Positions 37,167 through 45,790 of a stretch of DNA of 64,000 nt are shown here, one piece after another. A program made the translations under genes and the position numbers. The stretch is from Thauera carbonicopians (GTDB lineage: Bacteria; Pseudomonadota; Gammaproteobacteria; Burkholderiales; Rhodocyclaceae): positions 372,001 to 436,000 of the forward strand of contig NZ_JANUXN010000002.1 in the NCBI RefSeq assembly GCF_025699485.1, written 5' to 3'. Under the pieces are notes generated by a model. It was not told the DNA's origin. It saw only the letters and a list, made by a program, of their open reading frames with translations, and ran no database searches. The first letter of the stretch is position 1; every line of letters starts with the position of its first letter.

Positions 37167-38114
37167 CTATTTGCCTGACCACTCCCGCCGGATCAGCTCC
37201 AGCCCCTCTCGATAGGTCGTCACCTCGAACTCGGGGAACCGGCGCTTGAACTTCGTGGAATCGAAGAGGTTGTCCTGCTCGTAGCGAGGCAGCAGTTCCC
37301 CGATCTCGCGTACCTGCTTCGAGAACAGTCCGGCTGCGGTCAGCGCCCACTTGCCGATGACCGAATAGGAAGGCTTGCGCCCGAAGACCTGGTTGGCCAT
37401 CGCGACGAACTCCTTGTACGTCGGCCGGTCGTCGCAGCACGGCAGATGCCAGGTCTGGCCGAACGCATCGGGTGCATTGCCCAGGGCCGCGAGGGCGCGG
37501 CTCGCGTCGGGCGTCCAGATCAGCGTGCGCCGCGTGTCGTCGCGCACCGGCACGCGCGGCTTGTTGCCGGCCTGGAGTTTTTCGATGACCAGCGCATTGG
37601 TGAAACTCTGCGTCTTGCCCGGCCCATAGAATTCCGGGGCGCGGCCAATGAGCACGGGGATCTCGCCGCGCGCCATTTCCTCGAGCACCATCGAAGCCAT
37701 CGCGGCGCGCACTTTGCCCTTGCGGCCCACCGGCGCGAAGGGCGTTTGCTCGGTCTGCAACCGCGCATCCTGCGGATACATGTAGGTGTTGTCGAAATAG
37801 GCGAAGCTCGCGCCAGTCACGCGGCAGGCATCCAGAGCATTCTTCAGCATCGCGGGGAACTGCGCTTCCCATAGCGCCGTGTCTGGCGGCAGGCCGGCCG
37901 TGAAGTAGACGATGCTGCTTCCCTTGACCGCATCCAGGGTCTGCTTCGCATCGAGCAGGTTGGCGGACACCAGGCTGTCGGTGTCGTTGACCTTGCGTGG
38001 ATTGCGGCTTACGAGCCGTACATCGTTCGTGTATTTGCGCTGTAGCTCCCGCGCCAGTTCCACGGCGATCTGGCCGTTCGCCCCCAGTATCGTCTGCATT
38101 CCGTCCGCCTTCAT
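37167..38114 (-). CDS. NAD-dependent epimerase/dehydratase-like protein
   Basis: A 315-residue atypical short-chain dehydrogenase-like protein with the Rossmann motif ILGANGQIAVELA near residue 8, then SSIVYFTAGLP and YFDNTYMYPQ, which includes the active-site tyrosine region of extended SDRs. Start 38114 lies 29 bp after the -10 of MerR-type promoter 2; ATG at 38099 is an alternative. It is divergent from the merR gene. Confidence 0.82.
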   Translation of the reverse strand: MKADGMQTILGANGQIAVELARELQRKYTNDVRLVSRNPRKVNDTDSLVSANLLDAKQTLDAVKGSSIVYFTAGLPPDTALWEAQFPAMLKNALDACRVTGASFAYFDNTYMYPQDARLQTEQTPFAPVGRKGKVRAAMASMVLEEMARGEIPVLIGRAPEFYGPGKTQSFTNALVIEKLQAGNKPRVPVRDDTRRTLIWTPDASRALAALGNAPDAFGQTWHLPCCDDRPTYKEFVAMANQVFGRKPSYSVIGKWALTAAGLFSKQVREIGELLPRYEQDNLFDSTKFKRRFPEFEVTTYREGLELIRREWSGK

Positions 38115-38143
38115 GATTTGCACCTGGTCGTGCGATGGCCTCA

Positions 38144-38174
38144 AGGTTAACTTTGAAGTAATGTTCAATGTCAA
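38144..38174 (-). promoter_or_regulatory. MerR-type promoter 2 (for the epimerase-like gene, next to merR)
   Basis: On the minus strand: TTGACA (-35, 38174-38169), 19-bp spacer, TAACCT (-10, 38149-38144). The spacer contains the perfect dyad TTGAA-N6-TTCAA at 38153-38168, starting one base after the -35 box. It lies in the 89-bp gap between the epimerase-like gene and merR, where it could also autoregulate merR. Confidence 0.75.
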
Positions 38175-38203
38175 ACCCTGTGGCCACTCGGAGTACCTCG
38201 ATC

Positions 38204-38653
38204 ATGAAAATTGGAGAACTCGCGCAGCGCACGGGCCTGGCGCCTTCGCGCATCCGCTTCTACGAACGCATCGGCCTGCTCAAGGCGGTCGAGCGCCAGG
38301 AAAACGGCTATCGCAGCTACCCCGACGACGCGGTATTGGCGCTCAAGCTCATTGCGACCGGGCAGCGTGCGGGCTTCAGCCTGGATGAGTTGCGTACATT
38401 GCTGCCCAGCGATCTCGCTAGCTGGGATCACGGCACTCTGATCGACACGCTGCGCCGCAAGGTGCAGGACATCGAGGCCCTGCAAGCACAGCTCGCGCAA
38501 AGCAAGGCCCATCTGGTCGAACTGATGGCGCAGATCGAAGCCAAGCCGCAGGACATGGATTGCGCTGCCAACGCCCGGCGCGTTCTGTCGGAGATGCGGT
38601 TGGTAGAGGCGGACGATGCCCCGACCACCAGGAAGGCCCGTCGCCGCCATTAG
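38204..38653 (+). CDS. MerR-family transcriptional regulator
   Basis: The 149-residue protein has the MerR winged helix at the N-terminus (MKIGELAQRTGLAPSRIRFY, then ERIGLL and ENGYRSY), then the long dimerisation coiled coil at about residues 80-120. It has one C-terminal cysteine (MDCAANARR), so it is unlikely to be a multi-Cys metal sensor or a SoxR-type Fe-S protein. Start 38204 is chosen because it gives the standard MerR beginning; GGAG lies 10 bp upstream. The three promoters with 19-bp spacers around it are its likely targets. Confidence 0.88.
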   Translation: MKIGELAQRTGLAPSRIRFYERIGLLKAVERQENGYRSYPDDAVLALKLIATGQRAGFSLDELRTLLPSDLASWDHGTLIDTLRRKVQDIEALQAQLAQSKAHLVELMAQIEAKPQDMDCAANARRVLSEMRLVEADDAPTTRKARRRH

Positions 38654-38683
38654 AGGGGCATCGCACCAAGGTGCATGTGCCGC

Positions 38684-38714
38684 TTGACATTGAAGTTGTA
38701 TTCAACGTTAGAGT
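38684..38714 (+). promoter_or_regulatory. MerR-type promoter 3 (for the truncated PfpI-like gene)
   Basis: TTGACA (38684-38689), 19-bp spacer, TAGAGT (38709-38714). The spacer has the perfect dyad TTGAA-N6-TTCAA one base after the -35 box, the same geometry as promoter 2. It lies 30 bp after the merR stop. Confidence 0.75.
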
Positions 38715-38729
38715 TCATCCACTGGTTCC

Positions 38730-39008
38730 TTGCTGAAATGGCCACTCGCCGATGCGTCCGTGAAGGACTGGCTGGCCGACCCTGCGCGGATGGCGCTGCT
38801 GTCATCCACCGCGCGACCGGACGAGATCGATCCGGTGGAGTTCGACGCGATCTACTTCACCGGTGGGCATGCTGTCATGTGGGACTTCCCCGGCTGTGGG
38901 GCGTTGCAGCGCATCACCTGCGCCAGCGAGCGGGTCTGTTCTACGATCGATTCCCCATGCAAGGCCAAGGCAGGCTTGCGGCGCTCGCTGGCGTTCGTCC
39001 GATATTAG
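38730..39008 (+). pseudogene. Truncated DJ-1/PfpI-family gene
   Basis: The frame from TTG 38730 encodes 92 residues, of which the segment VEFDAIYFTGGHAVMWDFPG is typical of the middle of Hsp31/DJ-1/PfpI proteins. The first 60 or so residues of such proteins are missing. The reading frame loses similarity after ALQRIT, before the nucleophile elbow, so the protein cannot be functional. It lies directly behind an intact MerR-type promoter. Confidence 0.6.
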
Positions 39009-39124
39009 AGCACGAACACCTTGCGGTCGGATGGGGTAATATCGTACTTAAGTTATTGATAAAACTGTTGTACTGGGCTTTGGCGTAGTCCAGCAAAGTT
39101 CGGTGCTGGAGTCATGGTTAAATG
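39009..39124. other. AT-richer tail of the accessory islet
   Basis: About 115 bp without a recognisable gene, clearly less GC-rich than the flanks, between the pfpI remnant and the terminator at 39125. No repeat matching the left end of the islet was found. Confidence 0.4.
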
Positions 39125-39152
39125 AAAAAAGCCGGCATCAGCCGGCTTTTTT
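39125..39152. terminator. Bidirectional intrinsic terminator
   Basis: AAAAAAGCCGGC, loop ATCA, GCCGGCTTTTTT: perfect 12-bp arms with a T6 run on both strands. It can end transcription from the islet on the plus strand and from the lipoprotein gene at 39173-39547 on the minus strand. Confidence 0.9.
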
Positions 39153-39172
39153 GCGTCGTGCCACAGCGGAAA

Positions 39173-39547
39173 TCAGTTGGCGGCTTCCTTGGCCTTTTCG
39201 ACCGCGGCTTCGGCGGCTTCCTTGGCAGCATCGACGGCTTCGCCAGCGGCTTCCTTGGTCGCTTCCGCGGCTTCCTTGGCGGCTTCGACAGCGGCGTCAG
39301 TGTGCTCCTTGGCCGCTTCGACTGCGTCGGCGGCGCCTTCCTTGGCGGCGTCGACAGCTTCGGAAGCGCTCTCCTTCGCAGCCTCGGCGCTTTCCTTCGC
39401 CGCTTCCACGGCCTGCTCGGCAGCTTCCTGAGCCTGTTCCTGAACGGTGGGGGCCGGCGTCGACACCGGCGGCGGCGCTTCTTCCTGCTTGCCGCAAGCG
39501 GTCACGGCGATGGCAACGAGGGCGGCGACGAGAAGGGATTGTTTCAT
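39173..39547 (-). CDS. Small Ala/Lys/Glu-rich helical-repeat lipoprotein
   Basis: The 124-residue product has a lipoprotein signal with lipobox VTACG (Cys18) and a short Pro-rich spacer. About 85 residues of near-repeats of the type AAKEAAEAAKE follow, predicted to form one long charged helix, as in LEA-like or apolipoprotein-like proteins. The start at 39547 gives the signal peptide. The function is not known; a role at the envelope under stress would be a guess. It stands alone with its own terminator. Confidence 0.75.
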   Translation of the reverse strand: MKQSLLVAALVAIAVTACGKQEEAPPPVSTPAPTVQEQAQEAAEQAVEAAKESAEAAKESASEAVDAAKEGAADAVEAAKEHTDAAVEAAKEAAEATKEAAGEAVDAAKEAAEAAVEKAKEAAN

Positions 39548-39807
39548 TGCTGTTGTCCTTTTTCGAGTTGAATGCCGCCGGCTGCCGGGCAGCCAGTGGC
39601 ATGGGTAATGCAATCACGGCTTGAAACGCGGCAAGTCTAGCATGCAGGCGAGGAAAAACCGGCGCGGATGCTGCACTGCAAAATGTGAGCGTATTTTTCC
39701 GTCAAAACCGGCCACTACCCGTCCTGGATGCCTTGCTGCATGGCACCGAAATTCCCTGGCCGAGCGGCGAATGCGGGCTCATTCCGTCTGCGCCGATGGC
39801 CGTCCGG

Positions 39808-40425
39808 TCAGGGGTTCTGCGACTGGTACTGCGCGAGCCATACCGTGTGGCGCCCGCATTCAGGATCTTCGGCGACATGCTTCGACACCGTGAACCCATG
39901 GGCGTCGAGCAGCGCCTCGTATTCAGCCGGAGACAAACTGGCGTGATACAGCGCTTCTCCCTCGAAAGAACCGATAGCTTCGCCGTGTCCGGGGCCTGTG
40001 GTGAACAGCAACGGGGCGCCCGGGGCCGCATGCTCGCGGAAGACGGAAAACATCCTGCGCTGCTCGTCGTGTGCGAGATGGAAGAAGCTGTCCCAGGCGA
40101 TCAAGCCGTCGAACCGGCGGCCGATCGACAGCCTGCGCATGTCGGCCACGGTCCATTCCGCCTGCGGAAAGCGGCTCCGGCATTTCGAGATGAGTGCCGG
40201 CGATGAATCCACGCCGAGGACGGAGAAGCCGCGCACGATCAGATGGCGGGCAATCGGCTGTCCCGCGCCGCAGCCCAGGTCCAGCACCGAGCCGCCGGGG
40301 GGAAGCAGCCTGGTGAAGTGCTCGATCCAGGCCTTCTCGAGGGTCAGGTCTCCGGGTCGAGCGCGATCCCAGGCCTCTGCGTGCCGCTCGTACAGTCCGA
40401 TGATTTCGTCGGCACCTGAAGACAT
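39808..40425 (-). CDS. Class I SAM-dependent methyltransferase
   Basis: A 205-residue protein with SAM motif I LDLGCGAGQPIARHL near residue 48, the acidic motif II VLGVDSS, and motif IV region IAWDSFFHL. The substrate cannot be told from sequence. It lies 22 bp downstream of roxA on the same strand and could be co-transcribed. Confidence 0.8.
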   Translation of the reverse strand: MSSGADEIIGLYERHAEAWDRARPGDLTLEKAWIEHFTRLLPPGGSVLDLGCGAGQPIARHLIVRGFSVLGVDSSPALISKCRSRFPQAEWTVADMRRLSIGRRFDGLIAWDSFFHLAHDEQRRMFSVFREHAAPGAPLLFTTGPGHGEAIGSFEGEALYHASLSPAEYEALLDAHGFTVSKHVAEDPECGRHTVWLAQYQSQNP

Positions 40426-40447
40426 GATTCCTGCCCTTGCCCCTCGA

Positions 40448-41620
40448 TCAGTTGCAGGGGCGCCCGAAACCGCTTTCGTACCACTCGTGCAGCATGTCCA
40501 GCAACTCGGTCGGGCAAGCCGCGAAATCCTCGGCCGGCAAGCTGCGCTGGTGGGCGAGCTTCGCCACGACGTCGTGCAGGGCGGGGTCGAATTCCAGCGG
40601 CTCGCCGTTCAGATGGAAGCCCGCGGCCGAGAACAGCAGCAGGCTGCGGGCATCCAGTTCGAAGCCGTGCGCGCGCACGGCGCGCTCGAAGGCCTTGCGG
40701 CTCAGGCTGTCCTCGGGCGGATCGAAGAAGACGTGGGCTTTCGGCTCGGTGAGATAGGCGCCGACGAACTCCTCGATGTCCGCGCGGCTCCAGCGGATGC
40801 CCGACAGCATGCCTTCGATTTGGTCGACCATGCGGCTGCCGATCTCGGCCGAGTTCTGCTGCAGCTCCAGGTCCGGGTCGGTATAGATGCCGTCGAGCCG
40901 GATGCGCTCCTGCAGCCAGCCGAGGAATTCGCTGCCGAGCTCCTGCGCGGTGGGCGAGCGGAAACCGATGGAGTAGGTGGTGCATTCGCCGATGGCGATG
41001 CCGTTGTGCGCCCAGTGCGGCGGCAGGTAGAGCATGTCGCCGGGTTCCAGCACCCAGTCCTCGGTGGGCTGGAAGTTCTTCAGGATGCGCAGCGGCGCGC
41101 CTTCGATCAGCGTGCGGTCGGCCTGATCGGAAATCTGCCAGCGGCGCTTGCCCGTGCCCTGCAGCAGGAACACGTCGTAGTTGTCGAAGTGCGGGCCGAC
41201 GCCGCCGCCATCGACGGCGTAGCTCACCATCAGATCGTCCAGCCGCGCCTGCGGGATGAAGTCGAAGCAGTGCAGCAGGCGGTCGCCTTCGGGCACCCAC
41301 AGGTTCAGGCCCTGCACCAGCACGGTCCAGGGCTGCTTCCTGCCGCGCAGGCGGCCGCGGCTCTGCGGGCCGTGCTCCAGCGTCCATTCGCCTTCGAGGC
41401 CGTCGGCGGGCAGGCGGATGTAGCGCGATTCGACGTCGGCGTCGCAGGCGAGCTCGAACAGTTCGTCGCGCTCCAGCACGCCGCTGAAGCCGGGCACGGC
41501 CTGGCGGATCAGCAGGGGTTTCTTTTGCCAGTATTCGGCAAGGAACTCGCGTGTCGACAGGCCGCCGAGCAGGGTTTCGAATGTCGGCAAATGAGTTGGC
41601 AACTGAGTAGGCAGATTCAT
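40448..41620 (-). CDS. roxA: Ribosomal protein L16 arginine 3-hydroxylase (JmjC/cupin oxygenase)
   Basis: RoxA (YcfD) is a 2-oxoglutarate Fe(II) oxygenase that hydroxylates an arginine of ribosomal protein L16. The 390-residue protein has the N-terminal segment EYWQKKPLLIRQA and the JmjC metal motif HFDNYD (HxD) near residue 145. The distal His lies in LPPHWAHNG near residue 205, followed by the C-terminal dimerisation/winged-helix region. Length is close to that of E. coli YcfD. Confidence 0.9.
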   Translation of the reverse strand: MNLPTQLPTHLPTFETLLGGLSTREFLAEYWQKKPLLIRQAVPGFSGVLERDELFELACDADVESRYIRLPADGLEGEWTLEHGPQSRGRLRGRKQPWTVLVQGLNLWVPEGDRLLHCFDFIPQARLDDLMVSYAVDGGGVGPHFDNYDVFLLQGTGKRRWQISDQADRTLIEGAPLRILKNFQPTEDWVLEPGDMLYLPPHWAHNGIAIGECTTYSIGFRSPTAQELGSEFLGWLQERIRLDGIYTDPDLELQQNSAEIGSRMVDQIEGMLSGIRWSRADIEEFVGAYLTEPKAHVFFDPPEDSLSRKAFERAVRAHGFELDARSLLLFSAAGFHLNGEPLEFDPALHDVVAKLAHQRSLPAEDFAACPTELLDMLHEWYESGFGRPCN

Positions 41621-41757
41621 GGCGCGGATTATAGGCCCGGGCGGGGGCCGGACGCTGGCGCCGGTGCGGGGGCGGCCGCGGCGGATGGTGGAAGTAGACG
41701 CAAGAAGCAGGTGGACGGACGCGGTAGAATCGCGCCACTTTTCTCGGCGGAATCCCC

Positions 41758-43059
41758 ATGTCGGCAGCAGTCATCGAATCGCTGGACCATGAAGGCCGCG
41801 GCATCGCCCATGTCGACGGCAAGGCCGTCTTCATCGAAGGCGCGCTGCCCGGCGAGCGGGTGGAATACACCGTGCTGCGCGAGCGGCCGCGCTATGCCCA
41901 GGCCGAAACGGCGCGGGTGCTGAAGGCGAGTGCGCAGCGGATCGAGCCGCGCTGCGTGCATTTCGGCACCTGCGGCGGCTGTTCGATGCAGCATCTCGAC
42001 CCGCTGGCGCAGGCCGCCGCCAAGCAGCGCATCCTGGAAGACGCGCTGTGGCACATCGGCAAGGTCGAGCCGCAGGTGATCTACCCGGCGATCCACGGCC
42101 CGGCCTGGGGCTACCGCTACCGTGCGCGGCTGACCGTGCGCGTGGTGCCGAGCAAGGGCGGGGTGCTGGTCGGCTTCCACCAGAAGCGCTCGAGCCACAT
42201 CGCCGACATGCAGTCCTGTCCGGTGCTGCCGCCGGCGATTTCCGCGCTGGTGCCGGAACTGCACCGCCTGATCGCCAGGCTGTCGATCGCCGACCGCGTG
42301 CCGCAGATCGAGATCGCCGTCAGCGATACCGCGACCGCCTTCGTGTTCCGCCACCTGCTGCCCTTCAGCGAAGGCGACCGGCGTGCGCTGGCCGCTTTCG
42401 CCGACGCCCACGGCATCCAGGCCTGGGCGCAGCCCGGCGGCCCGGACACCGCCGCGCCGCTGCATCCGCAGGGGGGCCCCGGCTTGGCCTACACCTTGCC
42501 CGAGTTCGACGTGCGGATGGACTTCCGCCCCACCGATTTCACCCAGGTCAATGTCCACATCAACCGCCTGCTGATCCGGCGCGCGATGCAACTGCTCGAT
42601 CCGCAGCCGGGCGAGCGCATCGCCGACCTGTTCTGCGGCCTGGGCAACTTCAGCCTGCCGATCGCGCGGCGCGGCGCGACGATGGTCGGCGTGGAGGGCA
42701 GCGAGGCGCTGGTCGAGCGCGCCCGGGCCAATGCCGCGGCCAACGGCCTGGCGGAACGCTGCGAATTCCATGCAGCCAACCTGTTCGAAGCCACTGAGGA
42801 CAGCCTGGCTGCGCTCGGATCGCTCGACAAGCTGCTGATCGATCCGCCGCGCGAGGGCGCGATCGCGGTGGTCAAGGCGATCAGTCCGTTGCAGCGGCCG
42901 CCGCGCATCGTTTACGTATCATGCAACCCGGCGACGCTGGCGCGCGACGCGGCGGTGCTGGTGCATGAAAAGGGCTATGTGCTGCGCGGAGCGGGCATCG
43001 CCAACATGTTCCCGCAGACCTCGCACGTCGAGTCGATCGTGCTGTTCGAACAGGGCTGA
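41758..43059 (+). CDS. rlmD: 23S rRNA (uracil-1939-C5)-methyltransferase RlmD
   Basis: RlmD (RumA) methylates U1939 of 23S rRNA. The 433-residue product has an N-terminal TRAM domain (about residues 1-58), an Fe-S cluster region RCVHFGTCGGCSMQHL near residue 65, SAM motif DLFCGLGNFSLP near residue 290, and the catalytic cysteine in YVSCNPATLARD near residue 388. A TAGAAT box at 41725-41730 may be its -10. Confidence 0.94.
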   Translation: MSAAVIESLDHEGRGIAHVDGKAVFIEGALPGERVEYTVLRERPRYAQAETARVLKASAQRIEPRCVHFGTCGGCSMQHLDPLAQAAAKQRILEDALWHIGKVEPQVIYPAIHGPAWGYRYRARLTVRVVPSKGGVLVGFHQKRSSHIADMQSCPVLPPAISALVPELHRLIARLSIADRVPQIEIAVSDTATAFVFRHLLPFSEGDRRALAAFADAHGIQAWAQPGGPDTAAPLHPQGGPGLAYTLPEFDVRMDFRPTDFTQVNVHINRLLIRRAMQLLDPQPGERIADLFCGLGNFSLPIARRGATMVGVEGSEALVERARANAAANGLAERCEFHAANLFEATEDSLAALGSLDKLLIDPPREGAIAVVKAISPLQRPPRIVYVSCNPATLARDAAVLVHEKGYVLRGAGIANMFPQTSHVESIVLFEQG

Positions 43060-43089
43060 AGGCTTTTCATTTTGGCCTGCAACTGAAAC

Positions 43090-43106
43090 AATCACGGCCT
43101 GTGATT
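43090..43106 (+). promoter_or_regulatory. Dyad in the bioA promoter region
   Basis: AATCAC-GGCCT-GTGATT is a perfect 6-bp inverted repeat ending 7 bp before the bioA start and directly in front of a CATAAT hexamer (43107-43112) that could be a -10 box. It does not look like the E. coli BirA operator or the BioR box. Operator function is inferred. Confidence 0.4.
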
Positions 43107-43113
43107 CATAATT

Positions 43114-44598
43114 ATGGACGAAGAGGGCATGGCGTCCCGTTCCCCCGACCCCGATTTTCCGGCCCGTGGCAGCACCGCTTCCGGTAGCGGCCCCGTGCGT
43201 GACGAGCAGGCCGCCTGGCAGCGGCGCAGCATCGCCCAGGTGTGGCATCCCTGCACCCAGATGCAGCGCCTGCAGGCGGTACCGCCGTTGCCGATCGCGC
43301 GCGGTCAGGGGCCGTGGCTGTACGACTACGCCGGCGGGCGCTATTTCGACGCCAACAGCTCGTGGTGGGTGAACCTCTTCGGCCACGCCGATGCGCGCAT
43401 CAACGCCGCGCTGCGCGAACAGCTCGACACCTTGCCGCACGTGATGCTGGCCGGCTGCACCCATGCGCCGGCGGTGGAACTGGCCGAGCGCCTGTCGGCG
43501 CTGACCGGCAGCGTGCTCGGCCATGCTTTCTTCGCCAGCGACGGCGCCTCGGCGGTCGAGATCGCGCTGAAGATGAGCTTTCACTGCTGGCGCAACCGGG
43601 GCCGCGACAGCAAGCGCGAATTCGTCTGCGTGCGCCACGGCTACCACGGCGAAACCCTGGGCGCGCTGGCGGTGACCGACGTCACGGTGTTCCGCGACGC
43701 CTATGCGCCGCTGCTGCTGCAGGCCCACCTCGTCGCCTCGCCCGATGCCCGCCAGGCCGGCCCCGGCGAGACCGCGGCCGACGTTGCCGCACGTGCGCTG
43801 GAAGAGGTGCGGGCCTTGTTCGAAGCCCGCCACGAACACATCGCCGCCTTCATCGTCGAGCCGCTGGTGCAGTGCGCCGCCGGCATGGCGATGTACGACC
43901 CGGCCTACCTGCGCGGCCTGCGTGCGCTGTGCGAGCGCTACGACGTCCATCTGATCGCCGACGAGATCGCCGTCGGCTGCGGCCGCAGCGGCAGCTTCTT
44001 CGCCTTCGAGCAGGCGGCGGGCGAGGGGCAGGCGCCGTTGTGGCCGGACTTCATCTGCCTGTCGAAAGGCATCAGCGGCGGCTACCTGCCGCTGTCGCTG
44101 GTGCTGAGCCGGAACGAGATCTACGAAGCCTTCCTCGACGACGAAGTCGCGCGCGGCTTCCTGCACTCGCATTCCTACACCGGCAACGCGCTCGCCTGCC
44201 GCGCGGCGCTGGCGGTGCTCGACCGCTTCGAGCAGGGAGACGTGCTGGTCCGCAACCGGGCCAGCGCCGAGGCGCTGACGGCTGCGCTGGCGCCGCTGGC
44301 CGAGGATTCGCGCATCGAGCACCTGCGCCGGCGCGGCATGATCTGGGCTTTCGACGTGCGTGAAGAATGGGCCGGCGAGCGCTTCGCCGAACGTTTCCAT
44401 CTCGCCGGGCGCCGCCACGAACTGCTGATCCGGCCGATCGGCCGCACGGTGTACCTGATGCCGCCCTACGTGCTCGACGACGAGCTGTCCGCCTGGCTGG
44501 CGGCACGGGTGCGGGCGACGCTCGACGACGTGCTGCCGGACGGCACCCCCACCCGGAGTAGCGATGCTGCTGGCGCATCTGACCCGGCGACGGCTTGA
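43114..44598 (+). CDS. bioA: Adenosylmethionine-8-amino-7-oxononanoate aminotransferase
   Basis: BioA converts KAPA to DAPA in biotin synthesis with PLP. The 494-residue protein has the family motifs VWHPCTQMQ near residue 43, [24 protein letters not shown] and the PLP lysine in [12 protein letters not shown]. It is about 60 residues longer than usual: roughly 30 extra at the N-terminus and a low-complexity tail that overlaps bioF by 35 bp. The start may therefore be further in. It heads bioA-F-H-C-D-B. Confidence 0.93.
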   Translation: MDEEGMASRSPDPDFPARGSTASGSGPVRDEQAAWQRRSIAQVWHPCTQMQRLQAVPPLPIARGQGPWLYDYAGGRYFDANSSWWVNLFGHADARINAALREQLDTLPHVMLAGCTHAPAVELAERLSALTGSVLGHAFFASDGASAVEIALKMSFHCWRNRGRDSKREFVCVRHGYHGETLGALAVTDVTVFRDAYAPLLLQAHLVASPDARQAGPGETAADVAARALEEVRALFEARHEHIAAFIVEPLVQCAAGMAMYDPAYLRGLRALCERYDVHLIADEIAVGCGRSGSFFAFEQAAGEGQAPLWPDFICLSKGISGGYLPLSLVLSRNEIYEAFLDDEVARGFLHSHSYTGNALACRAALAVLDRFEQGDVLVRNRASAEALTAALAPLAEDSRIEHLRRRGMIWAFDVREEWAGERFAERFHLAGRRHELLIRPIGRTVYLMPPYVLDDELSAWLAARVRATLDDVLPDGTPTRSSDAAGASDPATA

Positions 44599-45790
44599 GC
44601 GCGAGGCCGCGGCGCTGCTGCGCCGCCGCCGAATCGCCGCTTCGCCCTGCGCGCCCCTGCAGACCGTCGAAAGTGGCGAGAACGGCACGCGCCGCTTGCT
44701 GAACTTCGGCAGCAACGACTACCTCGGCCTCGCCAGCCATCCGGACATCGCCGCCGCGCTGGCCGAAGGCGCGCAGCGCTGGGGGGCGGGCAGCGGCGCC
44801 TCGCACCTGGTCACCGGCCACAGCCAGGCCCACGCCCGGCTCGAAGGCGAACTGGCGCAACTGCTGTCGCCCTGGGTGCCGGATGCGGCGGCGCTGCTGT
44901 TCTGCAGCGGCTTCATGGCCAACCTGGCGCTGCTGACCACGCTCGGCGCCGAGCAGGCGGCGATCTTCGCCGACAAGCTCAACCACGCATCGCTGGTCGA
45001 TGGCGGCCTGCTCGCGGCGGCAAGGATGCGGCGTTATCCGCATGGCCGCCTCGATCTGCTCGATGCCATGCTGTGCGACTGCGAGCAGCCGATCCGGCTG
45101 ATCGTCACCGACGCGGTGTTCAGCATGGACGGCGACGTCGCGCCGCTGCCCGAACTGCTGGCATTGGCCGAACGCCACGACGCCTGGCTGATCATCGACG
45201 ACGCTCACGGCTTCGGCGTGCTCGGTCCGAACGGCGAGGGCGCGCTGGCGCATTTCGGCCTGCGCAGCGAGCGCCTGATCTACATGGGCACGCTCGGCAA
45301 GGCCGCGGGCGTGGCGGGCGCTTTCGTCGCCGCCCATCCGGCGGTCGTCGATGCGCTGGTGCAGGGCGGCCGCAGCTACATCTACACCACCGCGATGCCG
45401 CCTGCGCTGGCCCATGCGCTGAGCGCCAGCCTGAAGCTGATCACGGGCGAGGAGGGCGCGGCGCGGCGGCAAAGGCTCGCCACGCTGACGACCACGCTGC
45501 GCGAGCGCCTGTCCGCACTGATCACCCGCCATCCCGGCCGCGGCTGGCAACTGGCCGATTCCGCCACGCCGATCCAGCCGCTGATCGTCGGCGACAACGC
45601 CGCCGCGCTGGCGCTGGCTTCGGCGCTCGACGCCGCAGGGCTGTGGGTGTCGGCCATCCGCCCGCCCACGGTGCCGGCCAATACCGCGCGGCTGCGCATC
45701 ACGCTGAGCGCGGCACATGTGCTGGACGACGTCGAGCGCTTGTGCGACGCACTGGCCGACTGCGGATCCGGGGTGAACCGCCATGCGTGA
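44564..45790 (+). CDS. bioF: 8-amino-7-oxononanoate synthase
   Basis: BioF condenses pimeloyl-ACP (or -CoA) with L-alanine using PLP. The 408-residue protein shows [13 protein letters not shown] near residue 47, [12 protein letters not shown], the aspartate in [11 protein letters not shown] and the PLP lysine in [11 protein letters not shown] near residue 245. It overlaps bioA by 35 bp and bioH by 8 bp. Confidence 0.94.
   Translation: MLLAHLTRRRLEREAAALLRRRRIAASPCAPLQTVESGENGTRRLLNFGSNDYLGLASHPDIAAALAEGAQRWGAGSGASHLVTGHSQAHARLEGELAQLLSPWVPDAAALLFCSGFMANLALLTTLGAEQAAIFADKLNHASLVDGGLLAAARMRRYPHGRLDLLDAMLCDCEQPIRLIVTDAVFSMDGDVAPLPELLALAERHDAWLIIDDAHGFGVLGPNGEGALAHFGLRSERLIYMGTLGKAAGVAGAFVAAHPAVVDALVQGGRSYIYTTAMPPALAHALSASLKLITGEEGAARRQRLATLTTTLRERLSALITRHPGRGWQLADSATPIQPLIVGDNAAALALASALDAAGLWVSAIRPPTVPANTARLRITLSAAHVLDDVERLCDALADCGSGVNRHA

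Noticed and set aside
39173-39547. Tandem DNA repeat or CRISPR-like array in the lipoprotein gene
   Set aside because: The periodicity comes from coding of Ala-Lys-Glu repeats with varying codons; there are no constant repeats with unique spacers. No CRISPR array was seen anywhere in the window.
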